DNA of 64,000 nt, from contig BROI01000001.1 in NCBI GenBank assembly GCA_027923505.1, positions 776,501 to 840,500 of the forward strand, read 5' to 3'. The first letter of the stretch is position 1, and the number at the start of each line of letters is the position of its first letter. The translations under genes were made by a program, and so were the position numbers. Below the pieces are notes generated by a model, which was given only the letters and a program-made list of their open reading frames with translations, made no database searches and had not been told where the DNA came from. The DNA is from Mayamaea pseudoterrestris (lineage: Eukaryota; Bacillariophyta; Bacillariophyceae; Sellaphorales; Sellaphoraceae). Positions 32,201-44,044 of the stretch are shown one piece after another.

Positions 32201-35200
32201 ACTATCAACCCGACGAGAACAAAAATACTCGGGACAATGGTGGTGCAACACCACGCCTTTTTGTCCCTGCGGAAACTAGCTGCACGCTTTTTGAACAAAG
32301 CTCCAAGATGAGTAAAGAACAAGCCTTCTTTCGCCAAATCCATCTGTGAACGGTGGCTCTTCTCGGGATCCTTACTCAATGATTGGACTGCAGGCCGACC
32401 AGACGACGTAAAGTCTTGCTTTTCTTCCGAGCCGCCCCGCGCAACAAGCAAAAAGACCTCTTCAAGAGTCGTAAGACTCACGCCATATGAGCTTATGGCT
32501 TTATCGTCTACCAAACGGTCCAGCGACTCAAACATAGGCGGAAATTTTGAAGATGCACCAAGTGGAAGCTGATACGAAATCTCGGAGCCAACATTGCTGA
32601 GAAGTACAGCCTCCTCCACCGCCTTTTCAATAACTTGCTCCACCGACTCATTGTCCGTTGTATCGCAATCTTCAATCGCGTTACCTGCTGCCACAGTTTC
32701 AGCTTCCGATGCCGTCGCGGAGTTTATCTTGGCCGGCTCTGTTTGCTTGTGTGCATTGCTGCCAAATCGTTCGATCGTCAAACAATAACCTACACCATAC
32801 GTCTTCTTTAAAAAGAGTGAACTGCCGCAGCAACGCAGCTGGCCCTCGGCCATTATAGCAATTCTGTCGCCAAGGATATCAGCCTCGTCCATAAAGTGCG
32901 TGGTCAACAAAATGCAACGGTTTTGCCGATATTGTCGAATGACATTCCAACAGAATCGCCTTGCAAAAGGATCCATTCCAGATGTAGGCTAGATGTATAG
33001 AGAGACGGAGCAATGAGTATTTAAACGAGAAAAAAATCATAACACTAACCTCTGTATTCAGCTCACCTCGTCCAACACAACAACCTTCGATCCACCGCAA
33101 AATGCTATTGCTAGCGATAGCTTTCGCTTCATGCCTCCACTCAGATTTTTTGACATTATGTTGCGTTTTTCCGACAAAGCAACATCCTGTATAGCTTGAT
33201 CGATCTGCTCTTCCGCCTCGGCGTATGAAAGCTGTCCGTACAAACCTTTAACGCGCGAAAAGAACTGCAAGTGCTCTCGAACCGTCAACATCGGAAAGAG
33301 GCAATCATGCTGTAGACAAATCCCAATATCCTGACGAATCTGATTCATCTGAGTTCTCGTGTCCTTGCCAAAAATAGTGGCATACCCTTCAGTAGCATCT
33401 AATGCGCCCGTTAAGCAGCCAATGGTGGTCGTCTTGCCTGATTGGTTAATACGCGAATTTGCAAGCGGGTAAGTTCTGTGCTCATGTATGTAGCCAATTA
33501 TGAACAGTCAGGTACTGGACGAGAGAATCCCAAATTACTTACCAGCGCCATTGTGCCCCAGCAATGCCGTAATCTGCCCACTGTACATGGATAGCGTAAC
33601 GCCATCGACGGCAGTCTTGTCGCCAAACGACTTGCGCAAGCGATGAATCTCAATCGTCTTGTTTTCATCTGTTTGTCGCTGAAAATTATCGCCTACCGGT
33701 TCGTACGGGATTGCCGCATTATCGTCTACGTCGTCAGTGTCGGAGTGCGAAGCTGCGGCTCGAGACGGACACCAGTACCGAGGCTGAAAAATGAACCACG
33801 GGGGAAGTGCTTGGCCGTAATCTGGACGGATTACTCGATTCAGATAGAAGCAAAGAAATCCCCAGAGCACGCTGTCCAGTGCCAAATATGAGAGCGCCTA
33901 AAGAAGAAAGCAGTGATATAGCGGGGCAGATGGTTAGAGCTGATCGTTTCAAAGACGAATCATCATGCTTTGTCGTTGCAACAAACGCACCGTTACAAAT
34001 GTATATCCCGAAGGATTGTCGGTTTGATTAATCGTGTTCGCCGTGAGCCCTACACCACGGTCTTCCAAAGCACCAATCTCCTGCAGTCCGTAGGATAGCG
34101 CCGCGACCGGGTGCAGACTGATAATGCCGACAGCACCCGAACTTCCTGTCTCATAGCTCACCGCCAAGGTCAAGAACACGCCAATGAAAAAGACCAAGAG
34201 ACCAATCAACACGGCCCGAACCGTCTTGGCAGTAAACGCAGCAACAGCCATGGAAAAGACTGTGACCGACAAGAACACCAGAATCCAAAAAATCCAAAGG
34301 GGTAAAAACTCAGAGTTTTCGTAGAGCGACATGGAAACACCGGCACTAGCCGACGCTGTCAAGAAGGCCACGCTATAAAAGGTGACGAACCAAGCCCAAC
34401 CAATGTCGCTTTCCGTAACGCTCATCATCTTCATGAGCTCCTTTTGCCTCAACTCCTTTTCGCGCACCACATACATAATCATGGCTGCCACTGGATAAAG
34501 CAGTCCCAGCGTTACAAGCAAAGGCCCATATCCAGAGACGGACGCGTAAAACCCATTCTTAATATACTGCGGCGTGGGAAACTGGACAAACGCGACGCCA
34601 TTCTGCGATACAAAGTAGCCTTGCTCCTTGGCGCCAGAAATATCCATGAAAAAGTCATGGACCAATCGTTGCATGGTCAACACACCGTTGTAAACGTACT
34701 GCCCAGTGCAGGAACCTTCCAGTGGACCAAGAACAGCAGTTCCACCCTCCAGCATGCATGAATCATCGTCGTTCTTGGCGTAATCGTTAAACAACTTGTT
34801 TGTCGGCGGCGTCGTAAACATGGCCGGTCGAGTCACTTGCGGCGAATTGTAGTTTGTCGAGTTTTGTCGCAAAGAATATGATAGTTCCGTCAGCGAGTCT
34901 CCATCAAAGACAATCCCCAAGGCAAGCTTTGGTGTGTCTTCCGTCGTTCCATAGTCACCACTTTGAACATAGGCATCCATGTCGCTGGAACTGTCAAACA
35001 TGACAACCAATTCCGAATCAAACGGCACTTTCGCTGAATCCGTCACGGCCGGATACTCGCTGTACAACCAGTTGCGAAAGTTTCGAGCCCGCTGCAAGCC
35101 ACCCGCATCTGATCCAGACAATCCCAAGCGCATGAATTCGCAATACTTTGTCGCATCTTCTCCGTCGAAAGTACACTGGCGCGGATCGCACTTGACAAAG

Positions 35201-35716
35201 GGAACCTGCCAATTGTATCCGCCGGATGGTAGTCCAGTAATTTCCATAACACTAGTAGCTGCATCAGTATAGCAAACGCGCTGCGCCTGCATGGTGGTGA
35301 CATAGTCTTGAAAGGAGAGTGGAACGAAAGCCTTTTCGTTGGTGGGAAGGTAGGGAGGAACGGTTGTCGCGGCAAAGCCGGTCGTGTCTTGACTCGCCAC
35401 TTTGATGCCGACCAAGACTCCAATGAAACCGACGGGTAACAGGATTTCGAGTATCTAACGTGATGATAGATTTAAAGAATGGTGAACATGAATGACATTA
35501 CAATGACTGATGGACGACTCTTAGCGATTAGCGAGTGCTGGATCAAGGCTCGGAGTCTCAATCTCGCACCGACAGCCGACTATACCTGCAATAAAGTCCT
35601 TACATGCATGATTATCTTCATAAACTCGTTCTACTTACCGTTCCAATCCAGTTGCGACGACGATAGACAAGGTTGCGTCGCATCAAGGCGAACCATGCTC
35701 TCGTTCCGACGGCCAT
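29236..35716 (-). CDS. Full-length ABCA-family ABC transporter
   Basis: Lipid-type ABC exporter of 1947 aa with TMD-NBD-TMD-NBD order. Seven exons on the minus strand: 35716-35639, 35454-33991, 33897-33543, 33437-33067, 32988-30552, 30448-29964, 29889-29236. Exon 1 encodes [20 protein letters not shown], the usual pre-helix ABCA start. NBD1: GHNGAGKTTT (about 629), [26 protein letters not shown]2: GINGAGKTTT (about 1565), [35 protein letters not shown], then the family-specific [16 protein letters not shown]. Large lumenal loops follow the first helix of each half. Introns 5 and 6 use GC donors. Conserved motifs are restored at every junction, so the model is well supported; the lipid substrate is not visible. 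Confidence 0.93.
29890..29963 (-). other. GC-AG intron 6 of the ABCA gene
   Basis: 74-nt phase-0 intron, donor ATG|GCAAGT and acceptor GACAG|GAA. Removal joins TTHSM to EECEALC, the conserved H-loop region. The nearby GTGTGC cannot serve in the right phase. Confidence 0.83.
30449..30551 (-). other. GC-AG intron 5 of the ABCA gene
   Basis: 103-nt intron with donor CAG|GCAAGT and acceptor TATCAG|GC. It splits the Walker A Gly codon of NBD2 after its first base. Without removal the reading frame loses GKTTT; a GT donor giving the same protein is not available. Confidence 0.85.
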
Positions 35717-36191
35717 GCTGCTGTTGTTGCTTCTCGCTTGCTCTTACAAAGTATAATTTTTATCTCTAGACTACTCTATTATGCGACTCCAGTCTTGGCT
35801 CTTTTAAGATATTCGACTCTCGTCGTCGCCGGATGCTTTTGTTTCGTGTTGCTCTTGGCAGGTTGATCCATTCGCTCGGAATCGAGTCGGATTGTTGTTG
35901 TTCCTGGATCATCATCATTCATCATGACGTGGCTGTTTGAATCTGGCGTCATGAATGCCCTTCGTGACGTGTGATAAGCAGGCACGTGAGTACACTTGGA
36001 GTCATAGATGAAACCAGCTCAGTCGATGTCGTAGAGCGACTCACAGCGTTCATTGCGACGCGTCAATTCGACCATGGCGACGCTATCACAAGACACAAGA
36101 CAGCACCACACAGGCGCAAATACTACAATCACCGATTACGAATAGCATATACACAGAGAATCCAATTTAATTTAGCTTTAACCGATAAATC
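35717..36191. promoter_or_regulatory. Divergent intergenic region ABCA / GCN2-like kinase
   Basis: Upstream of both genes. It has two TGACGTG sequences (near 35924 and 35965) and a CACGTG at about 35982. A 68-codon minus-strand ORF (35779-35985) ends 62 bp before the ABCA start; it could be an upstream ORF in the ABCA leader but has no recognisable features. Confidence 0.45.
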
Positions 36192-39100
36192 ATGGCATCA
36201 CGAGGCTTCTTTGGAGTGCTGAAGGACGACGCTTCGTCGTCATCCGACGAGACCGACCAAAACGAGCACGCAAACAACACGCAACAATCAGCCGACACAG
36301 CAGTACAAGACACCAATCTGCATGTTCCAGCGTATGAGGATTTGTCGTCATGTCGCATGGACGAAATTACCGTGCTGCAGGTAGTCTACGGGGATGACTT
36401 TACGCAACGAGTCGGAACGTGGAATCTCGTCGTTCTACAAGTCAAGGTGCAACCACCCGATTTGGAGCCTGCCAAGATTGGGAGCAAATGCATACTATCA
36501 GTGACACTGCCAAAGAAGTATCCCTATGTTGTGCCATCGATTCAGTTGCTTGACATGGAAGGCTTGTCCAAGGAGGAAATTACCAATCTGCTGCAGCAGC
36601 TACACGAGAGAGCCACGGAGCTTGCCGCAACGGGTTCCGTCATGGTGGTCGAACTAGTGCAAGTGGTGGAAGACTTTTTGTTGACGCACAATCGAGACCC
36701 GACAATGTCGGCCTGGGATCGTGAGAATGCGCGGCAGGCTCTGCAACTGCAGGAGCAACGCCAGGCGCAGGATGAAATGACGAGACTCATGAATAGTCAT
36801 GATGCGAATGATAAAATTGCAACGGCACTGGGTGACTCGTCTTCAGCTGGCAATCTACAGGGACTTGGAGATGGCGAATCAAGCAGTCGAAATGCATTTT
36901 CGGCAACTCCTGTGTCATCCGGTGCCATTGAACGAGAATTACTGCGACAGCAAGAGGCACTCAGGATTGCCGGTCAGCAGCGTCGGACGCGATTCGCCTG
37001 GCAAATTGCCGTGGATGATCCGCATCAAAGTATCATAGAAAGCGATGACATGGAGGAAGCTTTTGTCGACAATGAATTCGAATTGGAGGACTCAGCAGAA
37101 TTGGCGCTTTCTGGATTGTCGCGCTACAAGTCCGATTTTGTGGAAATGGGCGTTCTTGGTCGAGGCGGGGGAGGCGAAGTCGTCAAAGTTAGGAACCGGC
37201 TCGACGGACGAATATATGCCGTGAAAAAGATTCTATTGTTGCAAGAGGCAGGTCGCACGGCCGAGGCCGCGGCAATTCAAAATCAAAAGCTGCGACGTGA
37301 AGTGACCACAATTAGCAGGCTGAGCCACAAGAATGTGGTTCGATACTACCAGGCTTGGGTTGAAGGAGACACGGCAGCGACTGCTAAATCCACACCAGCG
37401 AAATCTGACCAAGCTGATCCCGAATCAAGAATTGACGGATTGCAGTCGCTGGATAGTGACAGCGAGGCCGAGTCTGATGACAGTTCCAATGGCTGGTGGC
37501 AAGGCGACAAGGCTGCCGAACAATCGTCAGGACTGCACTCAACTTCAATGACCGACCTCTTGGAGCACGAGAATGAGCATGTTTTGAACACTCCATTGCT
37601 GAGTGGACTCGGATTTCCGAGTCCATATGGCAATCTGTTTGAGCGTAACACTGGAAGACGACACCAAACACACCCTTCCTCCAACGAGTCTGACAATGAT
37701 GTCATCTGGGATGATTCATCGGTAAAAATTACGGCAACGGCCGGTGTCTGTATACTTTACATTCAAATGGAATTTTGCTCGACAACACTTCGAAAATTAA
37801 TAGACGAAAACCAGGTGGCGCGAATGACTTCCAATGATGTCTGGAGACTGGTGCGACAAATAGTCGAGGCATTGAGATACGTTCATAGCCGGAACATTAT
37901 TCATCGAGACCTGAAACCCAGTAACATATTCTTGGACGCTGAGGGTAACGTCAGGCTTGGAGACTTCGGATTGGCAACGCGTCATCGGTCCAAGGGCGCA
38001 ACCCCCGACCTTTTACAGTCACAATCGCATGGCAATGACAAAGACGAAATGGAGGACATAAGTGATCTTTTAGGAAGATCGGCATTGTCTCAGCTGAACG
38101 ACATGAAGGCTTTATCGAATTATGAGTCTATTACTGCGGGCGTGGGAACGACATTCTACCGAGCGCCGGAGCAAGAGGCGTCTATATCTCGTTCGAAGCG
38201 AAGGGAAACCCCTTACACATTACAAGCTGACATTTTCAGTTTAGGCATTTGTATATTTGAGATCTTTTCTCCGCCCTTTACAACAGGCATGGAGCGTGCA
38301 GAGACACTCGGTCGACTGAGGGGAGACAAAAAGGTTGCCAATGAGCAATCGAGTCTTTCGGGCGAATCATTTGAAGACATTGCCGCTGAACATTTCCCGG
38401 CATCTTTTATCGAACATGTCCCTGAGACAGCACAGAGGTATGAAATGAATGATATTGCGATTCTCCTGGAAAAGAATACACACAAACACTTGATTGCTTC
38501 ATGTTTAGGATAATATTGTGGTGTTTAGATCGACAGCCGGATAAGCGTCCCACAGCAGAGCAGCTCTTAGCCAGCGATCTACTACCTCGAGTCATTGAAC
38601 TAGAGCAACAATACCTTGACGAAGCTTTGACAGTCCTGACTAGACCACAGGTAAGAAGGACACGATCAATGATGATATGTACTCTGAGTTAGTGAGCTGA
38701 TGATAACTCACCGTCGCTTTATCTAGTCCGAGAGCTATTTCCAGATTATTCAGTCCATGTTCAACCGTCCGAACAATCCAGAACTTGAATTTACTTTTGA
38801 TACTGACGTAGAAGCGAAATCGCGACAGGTATGGCTTGACGCCGAGAGCGCGAGTGGTGCAAATGGTGTTCCACCTCTGGCAATGGAGCTCCTGCGCGCC
38901 ATTGGCGACATTCGAAGTATTAATTTAGCGACCCTGCGATCCATCACGATGAATCCATCGTCTATGATTGCTGCGACAGCATCTCTACGACGAGCTCGGA
39001 ATGCTGGGAACTTGGGGAAGGCTGGAGGGAGCCTTAAAAGAGCGACCAAGCGGGCAGCCGGAATACTAGCGATGCGCGCAGCGACCTCTGCAGCTATAAC

Positions 39101-41507
39101 TGGTTCGCTGGACGGGGTACATGGATCAGATCCGCTTGTTGTTGAGCGCCTTTCGCAGAGACTAAAGGCAATTTTCTCTATTCACGGGGCTGTTCGCTTG
39201 CGACCTCCTCTCCTTCGTCCCAAAAAGCCGGGCGAAGAAAATAATTTAGCGTCAGGTGGACCCGCAGAATTCATAAGCCAAAGAGGATTTTGCGTCATTC
39301 TTCCAGAAGATTTGACTGCACCTTTTGCACGAGCAGTTGGTCGCGGGGGAACGGCGACTTCTAGGTTAAAGCGCTACGATATAGGGCGTTGTTATCACAG
39401 GTCAGTTGTCGGAGGACATCCGAAAGAAACGTTGGAAGCCTCATTTGATATTGTCCAGGAGGACTTGGCAGGAACGCAGATGATTGAAGCGGAGACAATT
39501 GTGGTGGTTTATCAGGCAATCAGGGCTCTTCCGGATTTTGGCGGCACTTGGATGATTCGCGTGAATCACACACGCTTGACCGATGCCTTGCTTGATCTTT
39601 GTGGAGTCAGTTCAAGAGAGCAGACTAGACAAGCTGCTCTCTCAATACTTGCTCGATTCGCCTCACCTCTTCCAGTGCTTTTGACGAAAGAAGCGAGTGT
39701 CAAAGATTTTAACAACTTTCGCGATGCCTTGAACTCAGTTTTAAAGGAAGCCGTATCAGACCACTACCTACTGAAACAAGCCGCTGAAGCACTTCGGCAT
39801 TTTATCGAGAGCATCTACCCTTTGCCTTGTGATGTTCGAAAGGCAATCGACAAACTCAAAACTGGTATTGCTGCTATCAAGAGTTATGGAGTCGGGATAG
39901 ATTCGCGTAGGGGAAGGCGATTTGAAGATGCAGCGAAATCCTTACGCTGCATACGGGATCTGATGAATATTTTGATGTTGATAAACGACGATCCGGTGCT
40001 TCCGATGCAGTGCGACTCGAGTCGACATGAGAGCATGTCTCGGTCGCCGTTTTTCTCGCTTGATATTGGCTTGAGACAACGCCGTAAGCATTATCATGGT
40101 GGCATTGTTTACCAGTGCATTGTGTTCCCCACAATGAACGACATCACAATGGAGGACTGCAACGAAAGTCTCTTATCCTCCGGTAAAGGGATCAAGGTAG
40201 CAGAAGGCGGAAATTACTCTGACTTGGTGAGAAAATACCGACCTCCTGGAGACTTCGCTGGCGCTGCCATAAACTTCTATGCGGCAGCACCTATCCCAGC
40301 TTGCGCTGGAGTTCGCTTCTCCATTGGCAAGATGGTCGGCCTTCTTTACCTGCATGCTGCGTATGCAGGTCAAGCGGTGACGCTGGGAAAAGACAATGGC
40401 TGGTCTGACACGCAAAAGCACCCATCCGACAAGCAGGGACTAGATGCTTTGCGGGTAAGCCTCGGCCACCCTTTTCAATTTGCTCGATCAGTTACTTGTC
40501 TTATAGCGAGCGTGCATGGAATGGACGCAGGTAGCGTGCAGGAACGTTTCGTCGTCGCTCGTCGTCTTTGGACGGAGGGTATCAGTGCAGAATATCTACC
40601 GCAGAGTGGAGTCATGCTGAGCTTATTGCGACGATTCAATGACGCGGGCGATGACAACAGTGTGAATGCAAGCGACTGGACGCTGTCTGAGCTCTTCGGC
40701 GCTTGCTCTGTGTTAAATATTCAGTTTGTTGTGATTGTGCAGGGACACCTGCTAAAAGAAAAATCCTTGGTTCGCCTGCGCCGTGTTTCGACTGAAGATA
40801 TGGCGTCATCAACTTTAGGCGCCGGCAGTGAGATTATGGTTGCATTGGATGATCTGGCGAGTTCGATACGTGGGGACGCATCTGTTATGAACGCGTCGGA
40901 AGATGGACAGCCAGCAAACATCAGCGGATCTCTGAATGGCCGTGTCAGCAAAGATGTGAGTTGTGACTGTATATTTGTTGACCAGGATCAATACTTCGGC
41001 TCTTCAGCTGGACGTGAAGTCTCCAAGAATGAAACACCGCAATGGAGGTCCTATTTAAAAAATATGAAAACGATTGGACTTCTCGCTGAAAATTTCTTAT
41101 CGTCGCATCATGACTCTCGAGCCCAATCGACGTTCGGCATTCAAGGCTGGCCCGTCTTTGCTGTTTCCGGAGTGGATTTTTGGATATTGCGCGAATTCGG
41201 AACGGAGCTGATGCGTCACGAGCGAGTGGAGCAAAGTCCCTTGAAAGCTTCCAACACCATTGGCCAGCGGTATCCCGAACACTCTCGCGCACTTAAAACC
41301 CTAGCCAGCGCCATTGACAATTACATGCGAAGGAACGGCTTGTGGGGCGGAGTGAAGGGCAAACAGACGGTCGGTCAACGGGAACGCGAGAAGTCGAGTG
41401 GTATTATGTTGACAATGCTCCTGTACAGCAAACCAGACGATCGCTTCGATATGATTTCACTGGAATGCAGCAGCCGATGGCATAACAAGAATAGAAGTCG
41501 CATATAG
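36192..41507 (+). CDS. GCN2: GCN2-type eIF2-alpha kinase
   Basis: Amino-acid-starvation kinase that phosphorylates eIF2-alpha. Three exons, 36192-38437, 38509-38650 and 38727-41507, giving 1722 aa (human about 1650). Order: RWD domain (about 45-160, binds GCN1), kinase (glycine loop [10 protein letters not shown] about 321, YAVKK Lys about 344, HRDLKPSN about 571, DFG about 590), HisRS-like domain (about 940-1345) and a C-terminal part. A long acidic insert between the N-lobe strands, typical of eIF2-alpha kinases, contains [18 protein letters not shown]. Splicing restores [20 protein letters not shown] at the kinase end. The HisRS-like part is not expected to be catalytic; it should sense uncharged tRNA. 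Exon 3 start at 38727 gives [12 protein letters not shown]. Confidence 0.93.
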
Positions 41508-42378
41508 TGGAAGAGAGCTCATTCTCTCAAGACTTTATGGTCTCCAAGCGAACTTAACAGCGATATCTTATTTCCTTTCTCGTGCAGCTGTGAAAAGCGT
41601 TCGGATGGTTGTTACATTCACAGACAGTGGATTCGGTACGCTACGCCTATCCAGCGTGTCCAGCCAAATCATGGGCTAAATGCGAGCTTTCGCCACAGAA
41701 TGATAGAAAGACAGGACGGCGTTCTCAGTGCACTGATGAAGGAACTTTGAGGATGCGATGGACATTCAGATGGATGCGACGCCTTCGTCGCATAACCACG
41801 AAAAGGGTCAAGCTATTCAAGATATTTATTGATAAAGTCATTTGGAAGTGTTTGTGTCAGCAAGAACATATTTCTATGGGCTACGCGCTCGGAAGCCTGA
41901 TAACAACTACTACAATAGTACCGCTATCATACTCGTACGGTAGGTTTACAATGTTCCTGACATCGTCTGCGATAAGTAGCACGACTGAAAACGTTTAAAT
42001 TACAACATTGCTGCGTTGAATCGGACCGTTGCATCTAAGTAATGCTCCGGTAATTCCCAACGGACGCGCCAGCCGATCAGCCTTTTCGTGGGCCTGCCAC
42101 CATGACGAAACAGGGACTGCGATTATTCATCGTCCATCGATATTTCGATATATCAAGTCAAACGTTTACACACCACAGACTGCAGCGTAACAAGGTGCCA
42201 TGGTGAAATTTACAGGCTTTTGGTTCGTAATTACGCGACGACGTTCGATGGAGTGTCGTGAGATTGCTCATCTTGCAACAGGCATCTCGGCATCTCACTC
42301 ATTCGTCCTTGCCCATGCACGCCACTCTCATACCTCGTCCACAAGCTCACTTTTTCACTTCTAATCTGTAAATTACAG
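41508..42378. other. Intergenic, includes possible first exon of next gene
   Basis: 3' flank of GCN2 and upstream region of the four-TM gene. ATG at 42200 (MVKFTGFWF) is a candidate start of that gene's first exon, with several weak GT sites after it. The ORF at 41609-41998 has no coding-like features. Confidence 0.4.
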
Positions 42379-43246
42379 CACATATCCACATGGTGGCAAG
42401 GCAACGACTGGAATCTTTTTCGTCGTTGCGGCTGCACTTTCCGCAACTTGCTACGGAATTGCTTCGTGTCGGTTGCTTGTCTTGACGTTTGATGCAAGCG
42501 GAACGGGCAGCGAGGGTGGCGTTGGTTGCTTTGAAGAATACTTTCAAATTCACAACGATGTATCGAGTGGATGGGATAATTCGCAATCAACAACAAATAG
42601 TAATGCAACAAGCGCAGCAACGTGGTGTCAAGTCGGCATGGGCTTGTTCCAATGGATGCGACCAAACGAGATTCGTTCTATAGAAAGCAATAGCACAAGC
42701 AGCAGCGATTGGCAAGACGGCTACTGCGTGGGTTACCAACAAACAATGCTTGATTCACTTGGAGACGACGATCCCTTATTTCACGTGGCCCGCGGCCTGG
42801 GTATTTTTAGCGTTATACTTTCATTTGTCTTGCTGGGTTGGACCTTTGTCATGTCTTGCTTGGAACTGAATTGGATGCAGATATTTCTGCTGCGACTTTG
42901 TTGTTTGATGGCGAGTTTGACGAGTGAATTGTCCTTTTTAATGAAGAAAACCGCCATTTGCTCAAGCATGTTTGACGCTACAGCGAATTGCAAGCTTGAT
43001 CAAGGCGGACTTGCAATGGTAACCGCATGCATACTCTGGCTTATCGCACTTGTCATGAGCATTGTATTCATGGAGTCATCAACATATTGTCCACTTTGTA
43101 GGCGACGAACCAATGGCAAGGAGCGAGCAATAGAATCTGCCAAGACGACGCTAAAAGCTCGAGGGACAGTCTGCATGGGCATACCTATTCATTTGACTCG
43201 ACCGAGTCTTGGACGAAACCGATCAAGAAGCCCCGCGATAACGTAA
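42379..43246 (+). CDS. Four-TM membrane protein of unknown function (ends unresolved)
   Basis: The core reads from an acceptor at 42378 (TTACAG) through four hydrophobic helices: TTGIFFVVAAALSATCYGI, ARGLGIFSVILSFVLLGWTF, IFLLRLCCLMASLTSELSF and MVTACILWLIALVMSIVF. Between the first two is a loop with conserved-looking Cys and N-x-S/T sites, giving a claudin/tetraspan-like layout; no family motif can be named. The region ends with a basic tail at 43246. Directly after, another frame encodes an acidic stretch ending at 43404 (DDDDDHEEEE), so the true 3' part may be a further exon. A TTG, not ATG, stands at 42473, so translation must start upstream, probably at 42200 in an exon I could not join with confidence. 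Confidence 0.55.
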
Positions 43247-44044
43247 CAGTGGATGAAGCCACTAATGATGGCCAAATGGAAGTATACATAAGTAGTCGGC
43301 TGGATCGGATTGAGTGCCTGGCCGATGATGATGACGATCACGAGGAAGAGGAAGTAACAGCTCTACAGCATAGAAGGCTAGCAGCGCGAGAAGAAGCTAA
43401 ATAATAAGCCTTGTAAATATCAATTGTGGTGACAACAACCTAAATCATTGACGATCAGCATACGGTACCAGTATATGTACTTCTATGGTTCTCATTCCTC
43501 CCGAACCAAAAAAGCCAATGTTCGTCAGTCAAAGAGTGCAATCAGTAGAATTTGAGTCTGTGCATGCTACTTTAATTTCCTCGCAGGTACAGTAAGATGA
43601 AAATGATCGCTATCATACCCATGCACTGAATGCTGATGCCACGCCGCACCGGCGTCTCGTGCGACACCTGGACGTGTTCAAGATTAAAGCAGGCAGCAAT
43701 GACTACTTTCGTTCGGGGGTTCGGACTATCAGTGCAAATGGAAGAACACTAAAGAAGTTGCACATGCTATTTTGAACCTGTATCTGTAATAAAGTACTCA
43801 GTCAGTCGTTTCTGATCATTGTTGGCACGCTTTTGCGAGATGACGCGCCGAAATGGAGGTCACGTTTCTCAAAGCGGTTGAGTGGCCGTTGAATTACTTA
43901 TAACAAGGGCGAAAGACTCCGTGCCTACAGCCACTGAAAATTATTTAGCTGATCAAGTGACTCAATATGAAATGCAAAGATATCGCACGATTGCCAGCGC
44001 CTCGAGTCCAGAATGACCATTCTTTCGTAAACGAGAGACGCAAC
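43247..44044. other. Intergenic upstream of the PSxx-repeat gene
   Basis: Contains a coding-looking acidic stretch to the stop at 43402-43404 (possible last exon of the preceding gene). The rest, about 43405-44044, shows no gene; the in-frame ATG at 43967 is an alternative start of the repeat gene. Confidence 0.4.

Noticed and set aside
35779-35985. 68-codon minus-strand ORF as an independent gene
   Set aside because: Position just upstream of the ABCA start and lack of features make a leader ORF or chance more likely.
38727-41507. A separate histidyl-tRNA synthetase gene
   Set aside because: The HisRS-like block is joined by short introns to RWD and kinase domains, the standard GCN2 order, and has an overall GCN2 length.
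41609-41998. 129-codon plus-strand ORF
   Set aside because: No domain, signal or compositional bias; lies in the 3' flank of GCN2.
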